This document shows positions 46,196-56,185 of a DNA stretch of 64,000 bases, in pieces. Both the position numbers and the translations under genes were made by a program. Numbering within the stretch: position 1 is the stretch's first letter; every line of letters starts with the position of its first letter. The notes under the pieces were generated by a model. It was given only the letters and a program-made list of their open reading frames with translations, was not told the DNA's origin and did no database searches. Origin of the DNA: Bradyrhizobium barranii subsp. apii (lineage in GTDB: Bacteria; Pseudomonadota; Alphaproteobacteria; Rhizobiales; Xanthobacteraceae); assembly GCF_011516635.5 (NCBI RefSeq), contig NZ_CP096255.1:6012501-6076500 (forward strand), given 5' to 3'.

Positions 46196-48017
46196 ATGAG
46201 CACCCGCCTGTCATTGCTTTGTGTCCACGGCGTCGGTCACGCGGAGATCGACGCCGAGTTTCGAAAGTCATGGTCCGAGGCGATCATACGCGCCGTCCAG
46301 TCCGTCGATCAGAGCTTCAATCCGGCCATCGACTTCCTCTCGTATGACGACCTGTTCGACAAGAGCCCGCCGAATCTCATCACCTATGGCATCGCACTGG
46401 CAAAACTGCTCGCGAGCGCGACTGTCCACGGCGGCGGTGATCTGCTCGCGGGCACACGCAGCCTCGATGACGTACCAACCCTGATCAGATGGACCGCGGG
46501 CATGGTCGCCCAGTGGTCGGTGGATGAACAGCTGCAGGCCGCGCTGCGCGGCGCAGTCCTCGACAAGCTGAAGAGCGGCAACTACGACGTTGTCCTGGCT
46601 CACAGTCTCGGCTCGCTGATCTGCTACGACACGTTCGTGCGCAACCCCGCTGCGATCAGGGACAAGGTCTTCGTCACGTTCGGCTCGCAGATCGGCAATC
46701 CCGCGGTGCGCGACATCTTCGCAGGCCGCATTCAGGACCTTCCCTGCCGGAAATGGTACCATCTGTTCAACCGGGAAGATCGCGTTCTCACCTATCCGCT
46801 CGAGATCGCCGCAGACAATTTTCAACAGGTGCTGACACCGTTCGATGTCCCCAACGATCTCCTGAATCACAACGCGACCTGGTACCTGTCGCGCCCCGAG
46901 ACCGTCGCCACCGTCTGGCACGACGTGGTCCCGGTGCCGACGTCCCGCTCCATCGTCAGCGCCGCGCGGGGGATTGCCCGCATTGACGCCCGGCCGACCC
47001 GCCGCGCCCTGCTGATCGGCATCAACGACTATCCCAAACCCGCGGACAGGCTCGAAGGATGCGTCAACGACGTATTCCTCATGAGCTCGGTGCTACAGGA
47101 GAGCGGCTTCAAGCCGGACGAAATACGCGTCGTGCTCAATGAGCGGGCGACGGCGCAGGGCATCATGGAAAGGCTTCACTGGCTGCTCGAGGGCGTCCGC
47201 GACGGCGACGAGCGCATGCTGTTCTACTCGGGCCATGGCGCCCAGATTCCCAGATACAGCCCGAGCGGCGCACCGGATAGCGTCGACGAGTGCCTCGTTC
47301 CCTATGATTTCGACTGGACGCCCGAGCACGCCATTCTCACGCCAGTTCAGCCAGCTCTACTCACAGCTTCCGTACGACTGCTATTTCGTCGCCATGCTCG
47401 ACTGCTGCCATTCCGGCGGCATGACACGTGACGGTGGTCCGCGTATCCGCGGCCTGACGCCGCCCGACGATATCCGCCACCGGGCGCTGCGGTGGGAGGC
47501 AAGCGAAGGCATGTGGGTGCCGCGCGAGTTCCCTCCCCTCAACGAGAGCCTGAGCAAGAGCAAGAACGGTGCCGACTATCTCGGCGACAACGGCGCCACG
47601 CAACGGCTCGGGCGCAGCATGGCGCTCCGCACCCAGCCCGATAAGGAATACAACAAGACGCGGGCCGAGCTCGGGCATCACGGTCCTTATCTGCCGATCC
47701 TCCTCGAGGCCTGCCAGGAGCAGGAGCTATCCTATGAATATCGTGACGGCGTCACGTCGTATGGCGCCTACACGTTCTGCATGGCGAAGGTGCTGCGTGA
47801 ACAACGAGACCGCGGCGCCAATCCGTCGTTCCAGGAGCTGAGCGAGCTCGTCACGGCCAAACTCCGTCGCCTCAAATACAACCAGACGCCCAATCTCGTC
47901 GGCGCCAAGACGCGCGTCAGCGCAAAAATTCCATGGGGCGCGGCAGATGCAGGTCGCGGCCAGCGGCGGACGCCGAAAAAGCGTGCCGCCAAGACGGGCC
48001 GGAAGAAGCGCCGCTAA
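46196..48017 (+). pseudogene. Alpha/beta-hydrolase-caspase fusion gene, frameshifted
   Basis: The N-terminal part (about residues 1-250) is an alpha/beta hydrolase: LLCVHGVGH oxyanion strand and AHSLGS with nucleophile Ser137. A caspase/metacaspase domain follows (RRALLIGINDYP from 270; catalytic His348 in YSGHGAQ). The first frame ends at 47431, but the matching frame from about 47340 continues to 48017 and contains the catalytic Cys in LDCCHSGG and a basic C-terminal tail. Moving from one frame to the other needs a +1 shift (1-nt insertion or 2-nt deletion) near 47320-47350. Start ATG 46196 has GAAGG upstream. Either a decayed gene, a sequencing error or less likely programmed shifting. Confidence 0.8.
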
Positions 48018-48030
48018 TCGTTTCGCCTAG

Positions 48031-49662
48031 CCCGCCCTATTCGTGAGAGCGCGGTATTTTGGTCCGACTGGTGCATCCGCACACCTCCGCTGACGAGGCG
48101 CACAGGATTGCCTTCGGCTTTTCACCGCCTGACGACCGGTACTTTGCAACGCGCTTGAGGGATGGGTTGGGTGAACGCGGGCGGACGCCCCACCGGTCAA
48201 GGACCGAGCGGCAGCAGCGCGCCGGGCAAGCTGCGGATCAGGTCGGCTTCGGGACATGCCGCGGCGAACGCAAGGCGAATGCGGCTCTTGGTCTCGACAA
48301 CCCGGGCGGCGATTTTCAAGAGCCGAAGACGCAGCGTCGCGAACTCGGCAGTGGCCAATTCCCGGACTTTGGGAATGGCGTCGCGCACGGTCAGCATCAG
48401 CCAATAAGCGGCGGTATGGAGAACGAGGCGGACTTGATTGGCGAGCGCCGAACGGCAACTGGTGCGATCGGAGGCGAGCTGCGTCTTATGCAGCTTGATC
48501 AGATTCTCGGCTTGGCCGCGCGCGCAATACAGGCTGTCGTAGATCCACTCGGCCGAGCCGACATCGAGGCTGGTGACGACGAAGCGGATGTCGAGGCCGA
48601 GCATCGTCGCCTCAATACGGGCGACGGTGCGTCGTTCGCGATCCCAGGACTTTGCCTTGTGGCGCGTCTCGGTATAGCCGCGCAGAACCGGCAGGTTCTC
48701 GATGGCGCGTCGCGTGCGGATGTCGTCGGCGACCGCGTCGACTTTTCTGGCGAGCGGCTTGGTGCCGGACAGACCGAAGATGTAGTCGATGCCGTTGGTC
48801 TCGCACCACGCCATTGCCTCCGGCCGGGCATAGTGCCCGTCGCCACGGAACGTAATTCGCGTGTTGTGCCACCGCGTCCGGATATGCCGTACCAGGCGGC
48901 GCAGATGGGCACGCACCTCGACGCCGCCCGGCGTCTTGCCGGGCCGCAGCACGACCGCCACGGGCCGGCTCTTCTCCGTGTCGTAGACGTGGATCGGCAG
49001 GAAGCAGCGTTCGTCATAATGAGCGTTGAACAGCGAGAGCTGCTGATGGCCGTGGACGACATCGCAGGTATCATCGATGTCGAGCGTGACGGATGCCGGC
49101 TCGCGCGGGTAGCTATCCATCCATGCGTCGACCAAAGTGTAGGTCAGTCGGATCACGTCGCGCAGGCGCGGAGCATTCTCCAGACGCGACAGCGTCGGTT
49201 GGGAACACAGATCGCGACCCGTGTCCGGCAGCCGTCCGCAGGCCAGCTTGAATGCGGGATCGGACCGCAGATGATCGAGGTCGTCGGCGTCCTCGTAGCC
49301 GCAGCAGATCGCGAACATGCGCGCGCGGAACATATCGACCAGGCTGTGCACGACCCGCGTCGGATCGCGCCGATCCGGGAACACCCGGGCCAAATTGTCG
49401 GCCAAGCCGAGACGCCGCTCGGCCATCGCCAGAAGCATCACGCCCCCGTTCGAGGTCAGCCGACCGCCATCGAAGGCAGCTGTGACTTTCTTGGCGTGAA
49501 CGGCTGGAAACGAGAAGGGCAGAATCGTATCGTCGGTCATGGCGGGCGTGGTGTTCGCGGCTGAAGGTGATGGGGTTGGCTTCGCAACCGAATCCTACGC
49601 CGCATCAGCGCTTTACACCACGCTCGCCAGCCTCTCAGGCGCCCTCTGACGAATAAGACGGG
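48031..49662. mobile_element. IS1380-family insertion element (1632 bp)
   Basis: Terminal inverted repeats CCCGCCCTATTCGTGAGAG (left) and CCCGTCTTATTCGTCAGAG (right, reversed) bound a single transposase gene. A CTAG target duplication flanks the element (48027-48030 and 49663-49666). It inserted 10 nt after the stop of the caspase gene and lies just outside the left border of the tRNA-Gln island. Confidence 0.85.
48197..49540 (-). CDS. IS1380-family transposase
   Basis: A 447-residue DDE transposase: LTSNGGVMLLAMAERRLG start region, VTLDIDDTCDVVHG with the first Asp, FRGDGHYARPEAMAWCE with the second, and a C-terminal YCARGQAENLIKLHK segment with the Glu. Full length for the family and apparently intact. 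Confidence 0.92.
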   Translation of the reverse strand: MTDDTILPFSFPAVHAKKVTAAFDGGRLTSNGGVMLLAMAERRLGLADNLARVFPDRRDPTRVVHSLVDMFRARMFAICCGYEDADDLDHLRSDPAFKLACGRLPDTGRDLCSQPTLSRLENAPRLRDVIRLTYTLVDAWMDSYPREPASVTLDIDDTCDVVHGHQQLSLFNAHYDERCFLPIHVYDTEKSRPVAVVLRPGKTPGGVEVRAHLRRLVRHIRTRWHNTRITFRGDGHYARPEAMAWCETNGIDYIFGLSGTKPLARKVDAVADDIRTRRAIENLPVLRGYTETRHKAKSWDRERRTVARIEATMLGLDIRFVVTSLDVGSAEWIYDSLYCARGQAENLIKLHKTQLASDRTSCRSALANQVRLVLHTAAYWLMLTVRDAIPKVRELATAEFATLRLRLLKIAARVVETKSRIRLAFAAACPEADLIRSLPGALLPLGP

Positions 49663-49815
49663 CTAGCATCGCGGCGCGGCGCATCGTGGGCGCCATGAGT
49701 CGGGCCAACGCGCCGAGGTGGCACCGACGAAAGGAGACGCCTGCCGACGGCACGTCAGGCTCGCGACGCGGGCCCGATTCAGAGCAGGTTATGATCTGGG
49801 TAAATCGCCCGGAAC

Positions 49816-49833
49816 TGGCTGGGGAACCTGGAT
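49816..49833. other. attL: copy of the tRNA-Gln 3' end
   Basis: TGGCTGGGGAACCTGGAT, identical to the last 18 nt of the tRNA-Gln gene (reverse strand). Similarity continues imperfectly for about 15 nt further inward (ACTCAACCAAAACA against TCGAACCAAGACA). It marks the left crossover site of the island. Confidence 0.85.
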
Positions 49834-49896
49834 ACTCAACCAAAACATCTCGGAAGCCCTATAACGCCTTGTTTATAGCGACTTCCGACGATAAGT

Positions 49897-49921
49897 CTAG
49901 GTGGGTGATCTAGGTGGGTTG
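49897..49921. repeat. Tandem CTAGGTGGGT repeats near attL (possible integrase arm sites)
   Basis: CTAGGTGGGT at 49897-49906 and CTAGGTGGGTTG at 49910-49921, 13 nt apart and directly before the integrase start. An identical CTAGGTGGGTTG lies at 61060-61071 near the other end. Spacing and location suit integrase arm-type sites or an autoregulatory site. Confidence 0.5.
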
Positions 49922-49923
49922 GC

Positions 49924-51051
49924 ATGGACCGCAAGTATCTCGTCAAGCAGTACAACACCTATTCCGTCGTCGTCGAGGTCCCTAAGGCCCTCCAGGCCAA
50001 GGCTGGCAGAAAGCGCTTCAAGAAGTCCCTTGGCACCGACAGTCTCGCTGAGGCGAATAGGCGCAAGCACTTCCACGTCGCCAATTTCCACAGACAGATT
50101 GCCGAATGGGCGAAGGGCGGTACTGACAGCGACGCCAAGTTGGCTCGGTTGGCAGCAGAGTTCCGACAGGCCCTCGAAAGCTCCAACAAGCGCTGGCACG
50201 AAGACGACCAAGAGCGAGAGTGGAACGAATACGAAGAGGAGCTTGACCGCCTCAGAGCGAAAGCGAACGAGATAGTAGATACGGACGGCTCCGACGCCGC
50301 AGCACGGTTCTACAACGCCGCCACAGGCCAAGCGACCTTCCTGAAGGATCAGTACCCCCTTTGGCTCGCTGAGGTCCAGCATGCAGGACAAACTAAGGGG
50401 CAGCACGAGAGCACCATTAAGCGCTTCATGGGTTGGGCCACCGACAGCGTGACCGTTGAGGAGGTATCCCGGAAGAAGGCAGGAGCCTACGTGACCGAAC
50501 TGCTGACTGGCTCCGGGTTCGCCCGCGCCACCGCAAGGAGGCACGTATCGTCCCTCTCCTCCCTGTGGCTTTGGCTCGTAGGACGCGGCGTGGCCCAAGA
50601 GAACCCGTGGCGAGGCCAGCAACTCGGCAAGAAGGAGGAACCGGCTGAGCGCAAGGGCCTGCCTGACAAAGCACTCCTGAAGCTCCTTAGGGGCATCTAC
50701 AGCACGCCCAAGTTCGCTCAGGTGCTCAGCGACCTCCTGAGGCTCGCACTGCTCCACGGGGCTCGTTTGGAGGAGTTGTGCGCCCTCAAGCGCGCCGACG
50801 TACACAAACGCGACGATGGATATTGGCTGGACATCACAAGCGGCAAGACGCGAGCCGCTAAGCGCGAAATACCAGTTCACCCACTGGCTGTGAGCATCAT
50901 CGAGCGCCGCCGCGCTGACAAGGACGAATACCTTTTCGCCGGTCTTGATCCTGGAGGACCGGACAACCAGCGCTCTTGGTACATCAGCAAGGCGTATGGG
51001 CGGTTCAGGGATCAAGTCGAGGTCGATGGGGATAAGGAGGACTTTTCTTGA
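49924..51051 (+). pseudogene. Tyrosine recombinase (island integrase), C-terminally truncated
   Basis: Has the N-terminal DUF6538-type segment (YLVKQYNTYSVVVEVPKAL), a SAM-like core-binding region (about 150-210) and the catalytic-domain start: Arg in GARLEELCALKRADV (box I), Lys in TSGKT, and REIPVHP. It ends KEDFS at residue 375, exactly where the HxLR box should begin, so HxxR, the second His and the Tyr nucleophile are missing. It cannot be an active recombinase. A fragment matching the lost C-terminus lies on the other strand at 54608-54692. Confidence 0.85.
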
Positions 51052-51232
51052 TGCTGAGTGAGCCTGTAATAAAGCGCCTTGTGTTAGCCCGGTACTTGTT
51101 CGAGCTTGCTTTGCAAAACGTGCGTGCGCAGCAAGAGACGGGAGACGCCGCCTGCGTAAGTCTTCTACAGGACGCAATCGAGGTATTCTTCGTTGCCTCC
51201 CTTGATCATCTAAATGTTGCGCTGAAGCCTAA

Positions 51233-52168
51233 GAGTCTGTCCGGAAAGATTACCTTGGATTGCATAGCTTTCGCAGCATGAGTCGGATGGAGGCCAGCTT
51301 GAGAAAGGCGAGCGCCCTGTGATTGAAGCATTCCCAATCTTTGGACAGTCTTCGGCATCGCCCGAGCCAGGCAAAGGTACGCTCGACGATCCAGCGTTTG
51401 GGCAAGACGACGAAACGGTGAGCCTGATCGGAGCGTTTGACGATTTCGAGGTTCACGCGCTTCAGAGCGCTACGCAGCCCCTTCTGGAAATGTGGCCCTT
51501 GATATCCGCCGTCGGCGTAGAGCTTCAGAAGAAAGGGATAGAGGCCGAACAACGTTGCCATCAGGAGCACGCCGCCGTCGCGATCCTGGATGTCCGCCGC
51601 ATGCACGATGGCGTGCATCAAGAGGCCTTGCGTGTCGACGAGAATGTGCCGCTTCTTGCCCTTGATCTTCTTGCCCGCGTCGTAGCCATGGAGATCATGA
51701 GGCCCCCTTTTTCAGCGCTTTTCACGCTCTGGCTATCGATGATGGCGGCGGTGGGAGAAGCCTCGCGCTCGGCCCTTTCGCGACATTCGACATAGAGGGC
51801 GTGATGAATTTTATCGAGCGTGCCGTTCCAGCTCCACAGATCGAAGTAGCCATACAGCGTCGAGCGCGGCGGCAGGTCCTTGGGGATCGCGCGCCACTGG
51901 CAACCTGTGCTCAGGATGTACATCAGCCCGTTGGCAATCTCGCGCAGGTCCACCGTACGCTTGTTGCCGCCGCGCTTGGCCGGCGGGATGCGAGGCGCGA
52001 TCAGCGCCCACTCCTCGTCGGTCAAGTCGCTCGGATAGCGCAGGCGGCTGCGGTCGTAGCGTGCACGGTTCTCGGTAGTCCACATTGGCGGCGCGTCCCC
52101 ATCGAATCAGGCCGCTCACCTTGAATCACAACCGATTCATTCGACTCAACATGTTTTGGAACAGACAC
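51233..52168. mobile_element. IS5-family element (936 bp) inside the HEPN-like gene
   Basis: Imperfect ends GAGTCTGTCCGGAAAGAT (left) and GTGTCTGTTCCAAAACAT (right, reversed) and a TAA target duplication (51230-51232 and 52169-52171). It carries a two-frame transposase on the minus strand. It differs from the single-frame IS5 at 25.9 kb, although both target TAA. Confidence 0.88.
51250..52085 (-). CDS. IS5-family transposase in two frames (orfA/orfB)
   Basis: orfA (51618-52085) has the N-terminal LPSDLTDEEWALIAPRIPP-like domain and the first Asp (IIDSQSVKSAEKGG). The true continuation (GYDAGKKIKGKKRHI, YADGGYQGP, KRWIVERTFAWLGR) is in the -1 frame, reached at an AAAAAGGGGG run (complement of 51703-51712), a slippery sequence typical of programmed -1 frameshifting in IS5 elements. 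The fused product would be about 277 residues with a complete DDE set. Confidence 0.82.
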
Positions 52169-52410
52169 TAAGACGGACTTCCCACAATATTTGGATAAGC
52201 TGAGCGAAGCCTTGGGCTCTGATCTGCCTTATCGCAGACGGCTGCTCGAAGTGAACAGGGTCCGAGTATCGGCAAAGCATGATGGAATTCCACCAAACCG
52301 CAAGGAGGTCAGCGGTTATGTGACGGACACCAGAAAATTTCTGGAGGAAGTTTGCCGGAAGGTCCATGGTGTAGACTTCTGGACCATCAGTCTCATTGAC
52401 CTGCTTGACG

Positions 52411-53839
52411 GGGGATGTCCCGATCGCTGTTGAACTACGTCGGGTCGACGTTGCCGGAATGAATATTACGCAGCCCTCGTGACGTGGGCAACGGACTTGA
52501 TTGTCATGCGATCGTGGTGAGCTTGAAGGGCCGCACGCAGAACCGACAATTGCTTATGCGCCTTCAATCGTCGGAAGCCCTTGTTGGCCTCGATCATACC
52601 GGCCGCGACCCATCGCAAGGCCATACCGGCATCCCGCCAGCGTTTAACGTTGCGCGTGACGCGGCGAATGGTGCCCATCATGTTCTCGGCGATATTGGTA
52701 CAGGCGAGCGATCGGCGAAGCTCCTTCGGCAACTTCAACCGGACGACAGTCAGGATTTCGTCGAGGCCTTCGAGGATACTGGCCGCAACGCCGGGCCATT
52801 GCTGGTCGAGTCGACGCGCGAGATTGCGGATCAATTTTTCAGCCTTGTCGGCGTCATCGAGCTCCCAGGCCTGGCGCAGCACCCGGCGGGTGGCCGCATG
52901 ATGCTCTTTCGGCAGGCGTTCCATGATGTTGCGCGCCTTGTGGATCTGGCAGCGCTGGATCGCAGCGGCCGAACCGAAGGTGCGGCGGATCGCCTTCGAC
53001 AACGCCTTCGCGCCGTCGGCGATGAACAGTCTTGGCACCGTCGGGTCGAGCCCGCGCGAGACCAGGTTGTCCAGCAGGGCCTGAACCGTTGCTGCATTCT
53101 CGGTCGCCCCTTCCACCAGCGCCAGCGGATGCTTGTTGCCTTCGCCGTCAACCCCGATCGCGGCCACCAGCACGAGATCGTCGTCGAGATGCAGCCCGTC
53201 GATTTGGACCACCAGAAGGTCGAGCGCGGACAGATCGGCAGCCATGAAGTCGGCCAGCCGCGCCGCCGACAGAGCCACGAACCTCCGCGAGGCCGCCGAC
53301 TTCGAAATCCCCGATCCGGGCGGTGCCGGCACGTCACCCTCGGGCAGCCGGACGGCGCGGCCGAACCGGCGCGTCGACACATTGATCAGCATCAGGTTCA
53401 TCGCCCAGCGACCGAGCCAGTCCTCCTGCGCCGCCGTTTCCCAGCTCGGGATCGTGACCTCGCGGCCGTCCATGCCCCGGACCCGCGGGCGATCGACCTC
53501 GATCTTGCCGCCGTGGAAACCGATCCGCCCCCGCGTTCGGCCCCAACGGTGCGCCCGCCGCGCCGCATCACGACCGTGGCGCGGCCCGCAGGCCGCTGTC
53601 ACATCCGCCTCCATCATCGTGCCGAGCGCCTCGATTCCTGCCGCAAGGCAGAACCGATCGAAGCTCGCTCGCACTTCCGCAAATGATTTCTCCACAGCCC
53701 CGGTCGCCGGCCAACCAGCCGGTGTGATATCTCTCGTCATGGCGTTGCTCTCCTTTGTGGAATCAGCACCCCGAGCCTACCGGCTCAAGGTGGGCAACGC
53801 CGACCTCTTCAGAAATTCAACAGAACCCGGGACATCCCC
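52411..53839. mobile_element. IS256-family element copy 1 (1429 bp)
   Basis: Terminal repeats GGGGATGTCCCG at both ends, with a 9-bp target duplication TGCTTGACG (52402-52410 and 53840-53848). It interrupts the HEPN-like gene. It appears identical to copy 2 at 56186-57614 and is in the same orientation. Confidence 0.92.
52466..53740 (-). CDS. IS256-family transposase, copy 1
   Basis: A 424-residue mutator-type DDE transposase: Asp in VVQIDGLHLDDD, Asp in LFIADGAKAL, the CQIHKARNI segment and Glu in TNIAENMMGTIR. Intact and identical in translation to the copy at 56241-57515. Confidence 0.95.
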   Translation of the reverse strand: MTRDITPAGWPATGAVEKSFAEVRASFDRFCLAAGIEALGTMMEADVTAACGPRHGRDAARRAHRWGRTRGRIGFHGGKIEVDRPRVRGMDGREVTIPSWETAAQEDWLGRWAMNLMLINVSTRRFGRAVRLPEGDVPAPPGSGISKSAASRRFVALSAARLADFMAADLSALDLLVVQIDGLHLDDDLVLVAAIGVDGEGNKHPLALVEGATENAATVQALLDNLVSRGLDPTVPRLFIADGAKALSKAIRRTFGSAAAIQRCQIHKARNIMERLPKEHHAATRRVLRQAWELDDADKAEKLIRNLARRLDQQWPGVAASILEGLDEILTVVRLKLPKELRRSLACTNIAENMMGTIRRVTRNVKRWRDAGMALRWVAAGMIEANKGFRRLKAHKQLSVLRAALQAHHDRMTIKSVAHVTRAA

Positions 53840-54607
53840 TGCTTGACGACGGAGAAGCCAAGAAGCTCTTGCAGGCGGCCGAAAAGGAACATCGCGATGG
53901 CAACTATGGTCAATGCTTGGCCGACTGCCGGAAGGCGTTCTTTGTTACATTCGAGACTTGGTACGATACACAGCGCGACTTGGACAACTCGTCGTTCGGA
54001 CTGCTCTCTGACGGGAGTCGAGCGCCGTATTATGCTCGCAGCAAGGACTACATTGAGAAGAACGTCAAAGATCACTTCGGTTATGTTGTCTTGGACCACG
54101 CGCAGGTAGATCAGGACTTAACCAAGGAAGGCATAGACCACACAGGTTTCTGGAATGTGTGGCGCCTAACTCCGCAGGTTTATAGACACAAAGCGGAGGA
54201 CAAGTGGCGTGTGAAGCATGACCCGCGACTTTACGACGAGGACGGCTTTCAGGAACGGTCGGCTCTAGTCCTATCCACCATGACATCAATTTTGCTTGCC
54301 CGACAAAATGCGCACAGGGCAGCGCGCTACGTCGAGGGGCACGGCCAGATAAACGCAAAGGTCAACAAAGACGCGAATATCTACGATAGAGCAGACAAAA
54401 GTGGTGCGGTTACTCACGTTGTGCCGAACGGGAAGGAAGTGTGGACGAGCTACGCAACAGAGGGAATGGTTGACGACGATTGGTACTGGTGGGTCATGTA
54501 CAGCGATAAGGAAGGGGAGAAGCCCGTGCTAGTCTTTGGCTATGTCCTTGAGGATGATCTCATATTGACGTGACCTGGCCGATCGCTTCCATAATCTTCT
54601 CGCCGGA

Positions 54608-54692
54608 GTCATACTGGTGCGCTTGTGACCCACGAGGAGCTTCACCGTGCTCTCAGCGACCTCCAGGCCCTCCATAAGCTCAATGAACATTG
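54608..54692 (-). pseudogene. Integrase C-terminal fragment
   Basis: The minus strand encodes FIELMEGLEVAESTVKLLV followed by GHKRTSMT, matching the region of tyrosine recombinases between the HxxR box and the Tyr box. The match stops abruptly before the expected TYGxYS. The fragment would fit directly after the truncated integrase at 49924-51051, implying rearrangement (inversion or transposition) of that gene's end. Confidence 0.5.
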
Positions 54693-54722
54693 GTCCATCA
54701 TCCAACCAACCAGCACGATCCG

Positions 54723-54959
54723 TCATTGCGTGGTGGTGAGATAGACCACGATTGCTTGAAGGAGCGCTGAGGCGAACGCGCAACCGGCTGCGTACATGTT
54801 CAGCCGAGAAACCTTGCGCAGCGCTACCGAGAACGTCTCGATTTCTCCAATGCCGTCGAATGTAGCTCGCACTACGGGCAGATTTACAACGGCTGACCAC
54901 GCCCACAAGAGCGCGGCCAGTCCCGCGAAGATAACACTCAACCAGCTAATGATCTTCAT
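54723..54959 (-). CDS. Small two-helix membrane protein (78 aa)
   Basis: A 78-residue protein with two hydrophobic helices (IISWLSVIFAGLAALLWAWSAVV and MYAAGCAFASALLQAIVVYL) separated by a polar loop. Start ATG 54959; ribosome binding site weak. Function unknown. It lies between the integrase fragment and the lipoprotein inside the island. Confidence 0.5.
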   Translation of the reverse strand: MKIISWLSVIFAGLAALLWAWSAVVNLPVVRATFDGIGEIETFSVALRKVSRLNMYAAGCAFASALLQAIVVYLTTTQ

Positions 54960-55263
54960 GTGCTCAACCCGCTTTCTCAGGACAGAAGACTTTCCTGTAG
55001 TACCTTCACGCGGCGTTAGATAGGCGATTGAGCAACCGCGCAACAGCGGTAGGATGCCACTCGCCGCCACGAGGCGCGTTGATGCCTTGACGGTTGACCG
55101 TGTTGTCAACGTCACAGGTACGGCGCTCGCCATCAACTTGGGCGCAACGGCTGTCGCTTATAACCCTCGCTTAGGAGCCTAAACGAGAACCGATAAAGAC
55201 CTGGGATTGCCGAGTTCTTTACTAGGACGGCTTGGCCCACGATTGGGTCAGGCCGCTTCAGCA

Positions 55264-55587
55264 TCAGCAGCGCCCCGGACCATACGCACACGACACAGTG
55301 ACGTTTACGTTTTGGGGTGGATTGTTGATGCTCTGCAAGGACCTGCTCATGCCCTCAAGAGCCTCAGAGACCCTTGCGCGCTTCTGCTCTTCCTCCACCA
55401 CGGCCTGTTGCCGGTAGCCTATCAAGTTCCTCCGGCACTGTGTGTAGGCGTCAGCGCCCTTTCCAGCGGATAACTGCCGACAAGAGGCGTCGTCTTGTGC
55501 CTCCATCTTAGCTGCCCTCACGCCAGCGTCCTCCTGCGTCACACAGCCTGCCAGCATCAGCGCCAGCACTAACCCCAAAGCTCTCAT
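55264..55587 (-). CDS. Small lipoprotein
   Basis: A 107-residue protein with a lipoprotein signal (MRALGLVLALMLAGC; lipobox LAGC) so the mature N terminus is Cys15. The mature part is charged with two internal Cys (ASCRQLSAGKGADAYTQC) and a C-terminal VSCAYGPGRC pair. ATG 55587 is preceded by AGGAGAGG; the TTG just upstream is less likely. Function unknown. Confidence 0.7.
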   Translation of the reverse strand: MRALGLVLALMLAGCVTQEDAGVRAAKMEAQDDASCRQLSAGKGADAYTQCRRNLIGYRQQAVVEEEQKRARVSEALEGMSRSLQSINNPPQNVNVTVSCAYGPGRC

Positions 55588-56058
55588 CAACCTCTCCTAA
55601 GCCCATTCACGTTGATGGAGCAGTGGCGGCTTAGAAGCAACCACCACCGACGACGATAATGCTGATGGCTGTGAGTTCTTCACTGCGAACCCCCCTGGGT
55701 CCTGTTCTCGGTGTTGCCCTCACGCGTCACCTTCAAAGCTCCTGAAGGGCACTAAGAATGATGACCTATGACCGTCATCAGGAATGGCCTCAGGACCTCG
55801 CAGCGGGGCTCACTGTGCGACTTAAGCGATGAAGGTGCCAAGGGAGCCTTCAGGCCGAAACGGCTCTGCGAAGGCCCTAGAGGCGCCTAAAGCGACCCTG
55901 TTTATGACCAAATAAACACACCCCTGAAACCTCTAGAGAGAGGGGTAAGAGCTTGAAGGGCGTATTTGACCTTTCAAGCGTCACGAGACCTCCGAAGCAG
56001 GCACGAGCCCCCCTCGCAGCCTTCAACCTCAATCCCGAAACATCAAGGTCCACAACTC
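55588..56058. other. Gene-poor stretch with hairpins before the helicase-like gene
   Basis: No gene I can support. It holds GTTTAT/ATAAAC arms (55900-55905, 55912-55917) and an imperfect hairpin ACCCCT...AGGGGT (55920-55946) with an inner CTCTAGAG, about 110-160 nt before the helicase-like start. These could be operator or leader structures. Confidence 0.4.
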
Positions 56059-56185
56059 ATGACTACCGTTATCGGTATGCACGGGCAGTACGCTCTCGTG
56101 CCACCGCTGGAGTTTGTGTCCGCAATGAACGATCATTGGACACAGACGCTCCATATGCCGTCTTCAGGCTCTCTGCGCTCCCTTT

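Larger units (their letters stand above)
51051..54573 (+). pseudogene. HEPN-like/SH3 protein gene interrupted by IS5 and IS256
   Basis: Removing the IS5 (51233-52168) and IS256 (52411-53839) with one copy of each target duplication joins 51051-51232, 52172-52410 and 53849-54573 in one frame, giving 381 residues. The N-terminal helical domain has R92-V-S-A-K-H97, matching the Rx4-6H motif of HEPN RNases; a second helical stretch (EHRDGNYGQCLADCRKAFFV) follows, then a C-terminal bacterial SH3-like domain (about 305-381: KVNKDANIYDRAD ... VVPNGKEVW ... WYWWVMYSD). Start ATG 51051 has AAGGAGG upstream, inside the integrase remnant. HEPN assignment is motif-level. The gene is inactive as it stands. 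Confidence 0.75.

Noticed and set aside
47139..48017. Second caspase frame as an independent gene
   Set aside because: Its first 65 codons are out of frame with the caspase domain and there is no credible start; it is better read as the shifted continuation of the gene starting at 46196.
53755..54573. 272-residue protein starting inside the IS256 end
   Set aside because: The start lies in the IS terminus; target duplication shows the frame is the 3' part of the interrupted HEPN-like gene.
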